Below are positions 24,701-32,611 of a DNA stretch of 64,000 bases, piece after piece; the stretch's first letter is position 1; each line of letters starts with the position of its first letter. Under the pieces are notes generated by a model that saw nothing but the letters and a program-made list of their open reading frames with translations, did not search any database and was not told where the DNA came from. Position numbers and translations under genes: made by a program. The DNA is from Rhizobium sp. JAB6 (GTDB lineage: Bacteria; Pseudomonadota; Alphaproteobacteria; Rhizobiales; Rhizobiaceae), in assembly GCF_003024605.1 (NCBI RefSeq), contig NZ_PYJQ01000004.1, forward strand, positions 149,488 to 213,487, given 5' to 3'.

Positions 24701-24829
24701 GGCACCTTCAAAGTGGAAGGACGTCAATCCGCATCGTCAGCCAAACGACAATTTGATGAAGCAGGACGCGCATCGACATTGTGCGGCATCATGAACCGGC
24801 CCGCATCCTCCAGGGGAAATCCGCCGGCT

Positions 24830-25741
24830 TTACCCCTGGCGAACGATGGCGCCTATTGCATTGACCACGATGCGCGCGGCGGTCAGGGCCGAAAGACCCT
24901 CGATGTCGGCGGGCGGATAGAGCTCCACCAGATCGAAGCCCGCGATTTTTGCCCGCTTGCCGAGGCCGGCAATCAGGTCGATGACCTGTGTGTAGGTGAG
25001 GCCGCCGGGTGTCCGCGCCGCCACACCCGGCATGATGCTGGGATCGATGCTGTCGCAATCCAGCGTGACGATGACCCGAGCTCCCTCGGGAATATGCCGA
25101 AGGGCAGCCTCGACTCCTTGAGCGTGGATCTCACGGGCAGCGACAAAGCGGCTGCCATAGCCTTGTGCTTCCTTAACGTCCGAAGGGCGGGCGCTGCCGA
25201 CGCTTCGCAAGCCCACCTGCACCATTCCGGCCACACGCGGCATCTCGCTTGCCCGGCGCATCGGGCTCGAATAACCATAACGCTCGCCCTGCAGCTCATC
25301 ACGCCAGTCGATATGGGCGTCGATCTGCAAGATCCAGACAGGCTCCTCATCGGCAAAACCGGCGACGAAAGGGATCGTCACGGAACAGTCGCCGCCAAGC
25401 AGAACCGGCACGGCGGACAATGCCAGGACCTCCCGCGTCTTCGCCTCGATCCGCTCCCGGTTACCGACATTGTCATGCATGACGGTCTCGATGTTCCCCA
25501 CGTCGACGCAGGAGATAGGCTTCCCGGCGAACAGCGGACCGCCGAGATCGAAATCCCAATGTTCGACAAGTGCTGCATCACCCTGGCTGGCAGCGCGGAT
25601 GGCTCCCGCCGACAGGGCATAGCCGCTGCTGTCCTTGCCGGGATAGGTACTGCCGTGACCAGCGCCGAAGATCACGACGCGCGGCCGGCGACCATCCTCA
25701 AGGCGGTCCGAAAAGCCGAGAAAGGAAGAGGAAGCTGTCAT
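24830..25741 (-). CDS. Arginase/agmatinase-family ureohydrolase with variant metal site
   Basis: The 303-residue protein is a binuclear metal ureohydrolase homologue. These enzymes hydrolyse guanidino compounds (arginine, agmatine, guanidinobutyrate) to urea plus an amine. The motif DAHIDWRD (residues 141-148) and DCDSIDPS (228-235) supply five expected metal ligands. The first ligand, normally the His of GGDHS, is Cys119 here (GGDCS). GVAARTPGGLTYTQVIDLI, conserved around the active site, is intact. The change may mean altered metal preference or lost activity. It lies 21 bases downstream of gntR, with which it is co-transcribed. It may act on the substrate imported by the neighbouring operon. 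Confidence 0.85.
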   Translation of the reverse strand: MTASSSFLGFSDRLEDGRRPRVVIFGAGHGSTYPGKDSSGYALSAGAIRAASQGDAALVEHWDFDLGGPLFAGKPISCVDVGNIETVMHDNVGNRERIEAKTREVLALSAVPVLLGGDCSVTIPFVAGFADEEPVWILQIDAHIDWRDELQGERYGYSSPMRRASEMPRVAGMVQVGLRSVGSARPSDVKEAQGYGSRFVAAREIHAQGVEAALRHIPEGARVIVTLDCDSIDPSIMPGVAARTPGGLTYTQVIDLIAGLGKRAKIAGFDLVELYPPADIEGLSALTAARIVVNAIGAIVRQG

Positions 25742-25762
25742 CTTCGTGGCCCTAGCGAGAAA

Positions 25763-26458
25763 TCAATCGATCGGCTGCCGCCCCGAAAGCACGGCCTGCG
25801 CGATGGCGCTTGCGCTGGTGACATGGTCCATCGCCGCCTGATAAGCCCCCTCGCCGTCGCCACGCCGGATCGCGTCCACGATGCGCGCCATCTGCGCCGG
25901 ACCCTGGACGTCGCGATTCTCCGTCTTGATCGTCATGGAGCGCAGGTGATTGATGCGCACGGTCAGAAGATTGACCACGCCCCAGGCCACATGGCGGTCG
26001 ACCATACTGAACAGCGTCTGATAGAAGGACGATGTATGGGCCAGCACGCCAGCCATGTCCTTCTCGCGGTAGCTCCGCTTTATATCTTCCAGCGATTTGT
26101 CCAGGGCATCGGCAATCGCGGGATTGTTCTGCTCGGCACAGAGCCGCGCCGCCATACCTTCGAGTGCGGCGCGAATTTCGTAGATCTGCTTGGCTTCGTC
26201 GTGATTGAGCTGCGCGACGATCGGCCCTTTGTTCGGAAGATTGGCAACGAGACCTTCGGACTCGAGATGGCGCAGGACCTCGCGCACGATCGTACGGCTG
26301 ACGCCGAGCTGGGCGCAGAGATCACGTTCGACCAAGCGGTCACCGGGGCGAAAATAGCCGCTGACGATTGCCTCGCGCACCTTGTCGAGGGCAAGCTCAC
26401 GCAGCGTCTTTGCCGGACGCTCTACGCGAATCGCGGCGCTATGCGCATTATCATTCAT
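25763..26458 (-). CDS. GntR-family (FadR/FCD subfamily) transcriptional regulator
   Basis: The 231-residue regulator has an N-terminal winged helix (LALDKVREAIVSGYFRPGDRL, then LCAQLGVSRTIVREVLRHLE, about residues 25-70) and an all-helical FCD ligand domain (IYEIRAALEGMAARL; ... MVDRHVAWGVVNLLTVRINHL). FCD proteins usually repress catabolic genes until they bind the substrate or a metabolite. An ATG at 26500 would place the operator-like palindrome inside the coding region, so I chose 26458, preceded by GAGG. It probably controls itself, the arginase-family gene and the divergent-block operon through the shared sites. Confidence 0.9.
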   Translation of the reverse strand: MNDNAHSAAIRVERPAKTLRELALDKVREAIVSGYFRPGDRLVERDLCAQLGVSRTIVREVLRHLESEGLVANLPNKGPIVAQLNHDEAKQIYEIRAALEGMAARLCAEQNNPAIADALDKSLEDIKRSYREKDMAGVLAHTSSFYQTLFSMVDRHVAWGVVNLLTVRINHLRSMTIKTENRDVQGPAQMARIVDAIRRGDGEGAYQAAMDHVTSASAIAQAVLSGRQPID

Positions 26459-26476
26459 TTCTGGGCCTCGATCTTC

Positions 26477-26498
26477 GGATGCCATAATATGGCCTACC
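26477..26498. promoter_or_regulatory. Putative autoregulatory operator upstream of gntR
   Basis: GCCATAATATGGC at 26481-26493 is a perfect 13-base palindrome around a central base. The complement of the site contains TATTATGGCATCC, matching the two sites in front of the AA_synth operon. It begins 19 bases upstream of the gntR ATG. Confidence 0.6.
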
Positions 26499-26545
26499 AA
26501 AATCCTTCATTGTGGAAATGAAGTCAATGCAGCAGAGCACACCTC

Positions 26546-26810
26546 TCAACAAGGCGGCTCCTGGATGTCCAAGTGCTCTTTCAGCACCTTCCAGCCTTTT
26601 GGCGTGGCATCAACGGGGCGCGACGGCGGCGAGCACCTTATGCGGCCCTCTGCAAAGAGGAGTAAGGTAAACGATGCCCCCTTCGGTTTCCGCCACCAGC
26701 CGCCCGCCGGCCAGCAGCTTTCGAGACGCGAACTGGCCGTCTGCGCCGTCACGCCGGCGGCGTAGGCGAGCTCGCCGACCGGTCACGCGCGGCCATCAAG
26801 GAGCACGGGC
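26546..26810 (-). pseudogene. Decayed ArsR-family regulator
   Basis: On the minus strand, one frame reads LLDGRA, a stop, then PVGELAYAAGVTAQTASSRL, which is the DNA-binding helix region of an ArsR-type repressor (family form LDGRALTAxELAxxAGVTxQTASxHL). In a second frame the text continues with KLLAGGRLVAETEGGIVYL, the wing. The first frame resumes at the end (ATPKGWKVLKEHLDI), matching the ArsR C-terminus. A stop codon, a frameshift and an internal deletion of most of the effector part show it is a remnant. The rest of 26459-26926 holds only the gntR promoter side and the upstream side of the phosphatase gene. Confidence 0.7.
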
Positions 26811-26926
26811 AGGCATCTTGCCATGCCGCATGGCAGCAGCAAGGAGCAAAAGCGCTTTCACTTCAGAGCGATGACACTTATCGTATCGGATACGGCGGGA
26901 TCGCCGGCTGATTTGAGGATAGGACA

Positions 26927-27511
26927 ATGGGCATGCTTCTTTCTCCCGAACTCACGGTCTGCGGCATCGAGGAGCTGCCCGATCAGCGCGTGCGAAACGT
27001 CACCCATGTGCTTTCTCTTCTCGATCCGGAATATCCCGAGCTCGAGGTCTTCCATTCCTATGCCAGACATCATCGCATGACGCTTCGTTTTCACGATATC
27101 ATCGCCACGGCTCCAGGGCGGGTCATGCCCAAGCCGGAACATATCGAAGCGATCTTTAAATTCGGCTCCGAGTTTCAGGCGCAACAGGATCCGGAGGGGT
27201 CGAGCCACCTGCTGGTGCATTGCCATATGGGCGTATCGCGCTCCACCGCTGCCATGCTGTCATTGATGGCGCAGGCAAACCCCGATGAATCCGGCGAGAG
27301 CCTGTTTGCCCGTCTGGCAGTCATCCGCCCGCAGGCCTGGCCGAACTCCCAGATGATCGGTTTTGCAGACGAACAGCTCGGCCGGAAGGGGGAGTTGAAC
27401 GCGGCACTTGCCCGTCATTATGGCCGGCAGATCAAGGGGCGGCCTGACTTTGTCGACTGGATGACGCATCTCGGACGTCAGGCGGAACTCGATATGGCAA
27501 TTCCGGCGTAA
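26927..27511 (+). CDS. Protein tyrosine/dual-specificity phosphatase family protein
   Basis: The 194-residue protein contains the phosphatase P-loop in LVHCHMGVSRSTAAM (about residues 95-109), a C-x5-R signature with Cys98 and Arg104 at the expected spacing. An upstream Asp in FHDIIATAPG (about residue 56) could be the general acid. The N-terminal part (VRNVTHVLSLLDPEYPELE) matches the beta-alpha start of the family. Rhizobial homologues are usually annotated as tyrosine phosphatases of unknown target. It stands alone between the ArsR remnant and an ABC transporter operon. Confidence 0.85.
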   Translation: MGMLLSPELTVCGIEELPDQRVRNVTHVLSLLDPEYPELEVFHSYARHHRMTLRFHDIIATAPGRVMPKPEHIEAIFKFGSEFQAQQDPEGSSHLLVHCHMGVSRSTAAMLSLMAQANPDESGESLFARLAVIRPQAWPNSQMIGFADEQLGRKGELNAALARHYGRQIKGRPDFVDWMTHLGRQAELDMAIPA

Positions 27512-27579
27512 AGGTATGCCTCTGGCCTGAAGAGGGTCCGTCTGCACGAAAGAGCTCCATTATTGCATCCTCCCCGGCC

Positions 27580-27597
27580 GTGACAGTTCCCTGACAG
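27580..27597 (-). promoter_or_regulatory. PHO-box-like direct repeat upstream of AfuABC-like operon
   Basis: On the minus strand the sequence is CTGTCAGGGAACTGTCAC: two heptamers at 11-bp spacing. The PhoB consensus is CTGTCAT-N4-CTGTCAC/T, so 13 of 14 heptamer positions match. It lies 265 bases before the binding-protein start and in opposite orientation. It might instead serve the OmpR-type regulator of this operon, which also binds tandem half-sites. Confidence 0.45.
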
Positions 27598-27679
27598 GAA
27601 TCGATGTCACCTTGGCTGCAATCTGTAGAGGACAGAGACGGTCGGCTCATGAGCCGGCCAGCCATCAGGAGGATATATC

Positions 27680-27706
27680 ATGAAAACCGCGCTCGGCCTC
27701 GATTAG
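27680..27706 (+). CDS. Eight-codon leader frame with strong ribosome-binding site
   Basis: AGGAGGATATATC precedes an ATG that opens the frame MKTALGLD followed by TAG. The ribosome-binding site is better than those of most genes here, and the peptide begins like a normal gene. It could be a leader peptide affecting the transporter mRNA, or the surviving 5' end of a lost gene. Only the sequence supports it. Confidence 0.3.
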   Translation: MKTALGLD

Positions 27707-27861
27707 CGCCCATCATCCGGCATCCGCCGCCGGTCATCACCAGCCAATCACATCCTATTCACCGGCCTTCCATCAGGAAAGCCGCGCCGCTTGTGCATGT
27801 CTCAAATTTCGGCAGGCCAGCGGCGATCAAGATCATGCAGCAATCAACGGGAGGATTCAAA

Positions 27862-28926
27862 ATGTCACTGCTATTCAAAAAACTCGGCATCGCAGCCGCA
27901 ATAGCGATCGGTATCAACAGCATAGCCTTTGCGGCGAGCGAAGATCTGATCGCGGCCGCAAAGAAGGAAGGCGTGATCGCCATCTATGCCGCAACCGATC
28001 TGTCGCAGGCCCAGGCCCTGCTCGATGCCTTCACCAGGAAATATCCGGGTATTCGCATTGATTACAACGATATCGGCACCAACGGCGTCTATAACCGCAT
28101 CATTTCCGAAGCCGCGGCCGGCCAGGTCGGAGGCGATCTCGTCTGGACCTCGGCGATGGACCAGACAGTCAAGCTCGCCGCCGACGGCTATCTCGCCTCC
28201 TATGCCTCGACGGAAATCGGCGCGCTGCCAAGCTGGGCCGTTTATGACAAGACGGTCTACGCCACGACGCTCGAGCCGATCGGCATGATCTATAATAAGG
28301 TCGCCCTGAAGGAAGACGAGGTCCCGCGGACGCGGGCGGCGCTGATCGAGTTCCTCGGCAAGGCCAATGTTGCCGGCAAGGTCGCCACCTTCGATCCGGA
28401 AAAGTCCGGCGTCGGTTTCATGATCCAGACGAATGATTCCAAACAGCGTAGCGATTACTGGGATCTGGTTTCGGCCTTCGGCACGGCCAAGGGCAAGACC
28501 TATTCCTCGACCGGCTCCATGCGCGAAACGGTGGTTTCGGGCGAGAACGTGATCGCCTTCAACCTCATCGGCTCCTATGCGCTCGATTGGGTCAAGAGCG
28601 CTTCCAATCTCGGCGTTGCCTTCGGCCAGGATTATACGCCGGCCTTCTCGCGTGTCGCCGCCGTCATCAAGAACGCGCCGCACCCCAATGCCTCGCAGCT
28701 CTTCCTTGATTTCATGCTGTCCCAGGAAGGTCAGAACGCCATTGCCTCGAAGGGCATGCCATCGCTGCGCACGGATGTCGACCAGGGATACAATATCAAC
28801 ACCATCAACGAGCTGGTCGGCGGCAACCTCAAGCCCATCGCACTCGATGATTCGCGCCTAGAATTCATGGATCCCATGAAGCGCCTCGACTTCCTCAAGA
28901 AGTGGCGCGCCTCGGTGAAGAGCTGA
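27862..28926 (+). CDS. ABC transporter binding protein, AfuA/FbpA-like
   Basis: The 354-residue periplasmic binding protein has a signal peptide (about residues 1-24, ending SIAFAA). Its mature N-terminus EDLIAAAKKEGVIAIYAATD and the hinge/second-lobe text GSYALDWVKSASNLGVAFGQD are typical of the family-1 group that includes FbpA (ferric iron) and AfuA (hexose phosphates). The ferric-binding tyrosine pair of FbpA is not evident. RBS GGGAGGATTC precedes the ATG. It is the first gene of a probable six-gene unit with a fused permease, an ATPase and a two-component system. Phosphorylated sugars are the most likely cargo in my reading, by analogy only. Confidence 0.9.
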   Translation: MSLLFKKLGIAAAIAIGINSIAFAASEDLIAAAKKEGVIAIYAATDLSQAQALLDAFTRKYPGIRIDYNDIGTNGVYNRIISEAAAGQVGGDLVWTSAMDQTVKLAADGYLASYASTEIGALPSWAVYDKTVYATTLEPIGMIYNKVALKEDEVPRTRAALIEFLGKANVAGKVATFDPEKSGVGFMIQTNDSKQRSDYWDLVSAFGTAKGKTYSSTGSMRETVVSGENVIAFNLIGSYALDWVKSASNLGVAFGQDYTPAFSRVAAVIKNAPHPNASQLFLDFMLSQEGQNAIASKGMPSLRTDVDQGYNINTINELVGGNLKPIALDDSRLEFMDPMKRLDFLKKWRASVKS

Positions 28927-29016
28927 CGCGACGCCCCACCGCCTGAGAGCATTCCCGCGGCCCGAACGGAAGCGGGAATGCTCCGAACCAACAGCCATCG
29001 AGAAGGAGGCACGCCG

Positions 29017-30783
29017 ATGTCGGCACCGTCGACGCCTGTATCGACCCTGTCTCACGCCGGGCGACCAGCGGCTCATGCGAGCCCAACATTTACCCCGATC
29101 CCGCACCCAGCCAATGCCCTCGGCTTCAGGCGTATCGTCATCGGCCTGCTTGCCGTCGTCGTGCTGGCGCCGATCGCCCTGATTATCTACCAGAGCCTGC
29201 TCGACGGGCCGTTCTTCGCGCCGAAGAGCAAGCTTTCCATCGAGGCCTATCGCTATATCCTGACCGACGAAATGTTCTACGACGCGCTCTGGAACACGGT
29301 CATCATGGCAGTCGGCATGGTGGCGATTGCGGTGCCGCTCGGCGCCGCGCTCTCCTTCCTGCTGACACGAACGGACGTCAAGTTCCGCAAGGCGCTCGAA
29401 GTCGTCGTTCTTGTGCCGATGTTCATTTCGGCGATCGTGCTTGCCTTCGGCTACACCGTCGCCGTCGGCCCGGCCGGCTTTCTCACCATGCTGTCGCGCG
29501 ACCTCTTCGGATCGGCGCCATGGAACCTCTACTCGCTGACCGGGATCGTTATCGTCACAGGCCTCGCCCATGTGCCGCACGTCTATCTCTATGTTTCGGC
29601 GGCCATGCGCAACCTGCCCTCCGATCTGGAGGAGGCAGCACGCTCGATGGGATCGCCGATCTGGCGGGTCTGCCTGGACGTAACGCTGCCCATGGTCCTG
29701 CCGGCGCTGGTCTTTGCCACCGCGCTGAACCTTCTGATCGGCTTCGAGATGTTCGGCGTCCCCTACGTTCTCGGCGATCCGAGCGGCATCATCGTTCTGA
29801 CGACCTATGTCTACAAGCTCACGACGCTGTTCGGCGTGCCAACCTATCAGCTGATGGCCGTCGTCGTCGTCCTGCTCGTGCTACTCACATTGCCGCTCGT
29901 CTGGTATCAGCGCCGCCTGTTGCGCCATAGCCGTCGCTATGCCGCCCTGGGAGGCAAGGGGCCGCGGACAACCGTGATGCGACTGGGTCCGCCCGGCCAG
30001 ATCATCGCCCTTTCCTTCATCGGCTTCTGGCTGTTCGTCTCGGTGGTATTGCCGATCGGCGGCATCGTGCTGCGTGCCTTCGTCGATGCCTGGGGCCAGG
30101 GTGTCAATCCGCTGGCGCATCTGACCATTGCCCATTTCGCAACGCTCATGGAAGTACCGACGCTGTTTCGCGGCATCGTCAACACCGTCGTCCTTTCGGT
30201 CGTCGGTGGAGCGGCAGCGGTCGCGATCTATCTTCTGATCGGGCTTGCGGGACACCGCCACAGGGGCCTCTCCAATACCGTGCTCGACTATATGGTACTG
30301 CTGCCGCGCGCCATGCCGAGCCTCATCATCGGCCTGGCCTTCTTCTGGCTGTTCCTGTTCGTGCCCTTCCTCATTCCGCTCAGAACGACGCTGATCAGCC
30401 TCTTTGCCGCCTATGTGATCGTCGGCCTTTCCTATGGGCTACGCCTGCTGCAGGGCACGCTGATCCAGGTCAGCCCCGAGCTGGAAGAGGCCGCGCGCAC
30501 CACGGGTGCCACCATGGGCCGGAGCTGGCGCGACATCGTCATCCCGATCATCCGGCCGGGTCTCGTCGGCGCCTGGGCACTGATTATGATCGTGTTTCTA
30601 CGTGACTACGCCACCGGCATCTATCTGATGAGCGCCGGTACCGAGGTCATCGGTTCGCTTATGATGGCGCAGCTCCAGTCAGGCGCCATGGATACGATCG
30701 CAGCCCTCGCCTTTGTCAGCATCCTTCTTACCGGCGGCGGTCTTGCCCTCGCCCTTCGTCTCGGAGCCAAGATCCATGACTGA
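29017..30783 (+). CDS. Fused double-domain ABC permease, AfuB/FbpB-like
   Basis: The 588-residue inner-membrane protein contains two permease domains in tandem, as in FbpB/AfuB. It has about 12 helices. Two ATPase-contact loops are visible: DLEEAARSMGSPIWRVCLDV (about residues 205-224) and ELEEAARTTGATMGRSWRDI (about 488-507). The ATG at 29017 follows GAGAAGGAGGC, and an in-frame upstream ATG is less likely. It overlaps the ATPase gene by eight bases. A single polypeptide replaces the usual two permeases. Confidence 0.93.
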   Translation: MSAPSTPVSTLSHAGRPAAHASPTFTPIPHPANALGFRRIVIGLLAVVVLAPIALIIYQSLLDGPFFAPKSKLSIEAYRYILTDEMFYDALWNTVIMAVGMVAIAVPLGAALSFLLTRTDVKFRKALEVVVLVPMFISAIVLAFGYTVAVGPAGFLTMLSRDLFGSAPWNLYSLTGIVIVTGLAHVPHVYLYVSAAMRNLPSDLEEAARSMGSPIWRVCLDVTLPMVLPALVFATALNLLIGFEMFGVPYVLGDPSGIIVLTTYVYKLTTLFGVPTYQLMAVVVVLLVLLTLPLVWYQRRLLRHSRRYAALGGKGPRTTVMRLGPPGQIIALSFIGFWLFVSVVLPIGGIVLRAFVDAWGQGVNPLAHLTIAHFATLMEVPTLFRGIVNTVVLSVVGGAAAVAIYLLIGLAGHRHRGLSNTVLDYMVLLPRAMPSLIIGLAFFWLFLFVPFLIPLRTTLISLFAAYVIVGLSYGLRLLQGTLIQVSPELEEAARTTGATMGRSWRDIVIPIIRPGLVGAWALIMIVFLRDYATGIYLMSAGTEVIGSLMMAQLQSGAMDTIAALAFVSILLTGGGLALALRLGAKIHD

Positions 30784-31837
30784 TCTCATCGTGCAAAACG
30801 TGCATAAGTACCTCGGTGGTCTGCATATCCTTCAGGGCGCCTCGTTTACCGCCAATCGCGGATCGATCGTTTCGCTGCTGGGAGCCTCAGGCAGCGGCAA
30901 GACGACTTTGCTGCGCTGCATCGCCGGTCTCGAACAGCCCGAGGTCGGTCAGATCAAGATCGGCGGCTCGGTGGTCTTCGATGGCGACAAGCGGCTGACC
31001 GTTGCGCCCGAAAACCGCAATATCGGACTGGTCTTCCAATCCTATGCCCTGTGGCCACACCGCTCCGTCGCGGAAAATGTCGCCTATGGCCTGAAGCTCA
31101 GGGGCGTCAACAAGACCGATGCGGAAAAGCGCGTCCTCGACACGCTCGGCAAGATCGGCCTCGGCCACCTTGCCGAACGTTATCCGGATCAGCTTTCCGG
31201 CGGCCAGCAGCAGCGTGTCGCCATCTGCCGCGCGCTTGTCTACGAACCGAAGATCCTGCTCATGGACGAGCCGCTGTCCAACCTGGATGCTAAGCTGCGC
31301 GAAGAAGCCCGCTACTGGATCCGCAAGCTCGTTCTCGATCTCGGCATTTGCGGCGTTCTCGTCACGCATGATCAGGCCGAAGCGCTGGCGGCTTCCGACA
31401 ATATCCTGCTCCTGCGCAACGGGAAGGTTGCGCAGGAAGGCCCGCCCCAGGATATCTATTCGAAGCCCTCGAGCTTCTACGTTGCCGATTTTCTCGGTGC
31501 GAACAACGTTGCCTCCGGGCGCATCAAACGCGATGGCGCTATCGCCAGCATCCATGGTAGCAACTGGCAGCTCGATGGCGTGATGATGGGGGACGGAGCG
31601 GAAAGTGAAGGCAAGGCCGTCATTCGCGTCGAGCAGGTGGCCGTTTACGACCAGCTGGCACCCGGCCGCATCGAGATGCAGCTGGAGGCATGCCTGTTCC
31701 TCGGCGACCGCTGGGAATACCGCCTGTCCTACGGTGACTTCAAGGCCAAGGCATTCGGCCCGAAACTGATGGCGGCAGGCACGGTCTGGGCCGAGATACC
31801 GCGGGAGAGCGTTTGGCTTTACCCGGAAGCGGCATAA
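30776..31837 (+). CDS. ABC transporter ATPase, AfuC/FbpC-like
   Basis: The 353-residue ATPase has Walker A GASGSGKTT, Q-loop VFQSYALWPH, signature [15 protein letters not shown], Walker [13 protein letters not shown] and switch His in LVTHDQAEAL. A C-terminal TOBE-like domain begins near residue 240. Its ATG lies inside the end of the permease gene, which indicates translational coupling. It powers the importer formed with the two preceding genes. Confidence 0.93.
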   Translation: MTDLIVQNVHKYLGGLHILQGASFTANRGSIVSLLGASGSGKTTLLRCIAGLEQPEVGQIKIGGSVVFDGDKRLTVAPENRNIGLVFQSYALWPHRSVAENVAYGLKLRGVNKTDAEKRVLDTLGKIGLGHLAERYPDQLSGGQQQRVAICRALVYEPKILLMDEPLSNLDAKLREEARYWIRKLVLDLGICGVLVTHDQAEALAASDNILLLRNGKVAQEGPPQDIYSKPSSFYVADFLGANNVASGRIKRDGAIASIHGSNWQLDGVMMGDGAESEGKAVIRVEQVAVYDQLAPGRIEMQLEACLFLGDRWEYRLSYGDFKAKAFGPKLMAAGTVWAEIPRESVWLYPEAA

Positions 31838-31848
31838 GGCAATATGAA

Positions 31849-31882
31849 AGCGGTTCGGCGTTCCATCAAGAGCCGAACCGCT
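31849..31882 (+). terminator. Perfect hairpin between transporter and response regulator
   Basis: AGCGGTTCGGC (31849-31859) and GCCGAACCGCT (31872-31882) form an 11-bp stem with a 12-base loop, 11 bases after the ATPase stop. No T-run follows, so it may be an attenuator or an mRNA end rather than a strong terminator. It separates the transporter from the sensor genes. Confidence 0.6.
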
Positions 31883-31939
31883 GACGAAAGGGAGGAACTT
31901 TGCGTCTGCAATTCACAAGCGTCGGGGCGGGCCAGCGCC

Positions 31940-32611
31940 ATGCGCATTCTGCTCGTTGAGGATACGCAGGATGTCGGCGAAGCCATCTGCCGGCGCTTCC
32001 AGACGACCGGCCACACAGTCGACTGGCAGACCGATGGCGCCGCCGCGGCTGAGATTCTCGCCTTCACGGACTATGATCTCGTCATCCTCGACGTGATGCT
32101 GCCCGGTCTTAGCGGCTTCGAAATTCTCAAGGGATTGCGGCGTGCCCGCGTAACCACGCCGGTTCTCATGTTGACCGCACGCTCCGAGGTCGATGATCGC
32201 GTCGGCGCCCTAGACCTCGGTGCCGACGATTATCTCGTCAAGCCCTTCGACTTTCGCGAGCTTGAAGCCCGCGCCCGGGTGCTGTTACGTAGGCGCAGCG
32301 GTGACGCGACCAATCTCGTCACCTGCGGCGACGTCGTGCTTGATCGCACCAGCCGCTCGGTGAAGGTCGGCAAGCGCGAGGTGCAGCTGAAGCGCAGGGA
32401 GATGACGCTGCTGGAAATCTTTGCTTCGCGGCCGGGACGCGTGTTCAGCAAGCAGGAGCTGCTCGATCAGCTTTACGGCTTCGACGAAGCCGTCAGCGCC
32501 AATGCGATCGAGCTCTATGTCGGACGGCTGCGCAAGAAGCTTGAAGGGGCGAAGGCGCGCATCGTCACGCTGCACGGCATCGGCTATCAGCTGGTCTCCG
32601 ATGACGATTGA
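31940..32611 (+). CDS. OmpR/PhoB-family response regulator
   Basis: The 223-residue regulator has a receiver domain with acidic residues Glu7/Asp8, phospho-acceptor Asp51 (LVILDVMLPG) and Lys in YLVKPFDF. A winged-helix output domain follows (FSKQELLDQLYGFDEAVSANAIELYVGRLRKK region, about 165-200). It should be phosphorylated by the histidine kinase whose gene overlaps its stop. The first reliable start is the ATG at 31940; longer in-frame starts would place the hairpin inside the gene. Likely targets are its own operon and the transporter. Confidence 0.92.
   Translation: MRILLVEDTQDVGEAICRRFQTTGHTVDWQTDGAAAAEILAFTDYDLVILDVMLPGLSGFEILKGLRRARVTTPVLMLTARSEVDDRVGALDLGADDYLVKPFDFRELEARARVLLRRRSGDATNLVTCGDVVLDRTSRSVKVGKREVQLKRREMTLLEIFASRPGRVFSKQELLDQLYGFDEAVSANAIELYVGRLRKKLEGAKARIVTLHGIGYQLVSDDD

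Larger units (their letters stand above)
24480..24829. other. Control region of the flavin-monooxygenase operon
   Basis: This 350-base AT-richer region between the operon start and the 3' end of the arginase-family gene contains two copies of the shared operator-like element (24505-24526 and 24686-24700). I see no gene. The operon promoter must lie here. Confidence 0.6.
27512..27861. other. Control region of the AfuABC-like operon
   Basis: The 350-base leader holds a PHO-box-like direct repeat (27580-27597), a 14-base palindrome CGGCTCATGAGCCG (27643-27656), and an eight-codon frame with a strong ribosome-binding site (27680-27706). No full-size gene is present. Confidence 0.55.
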
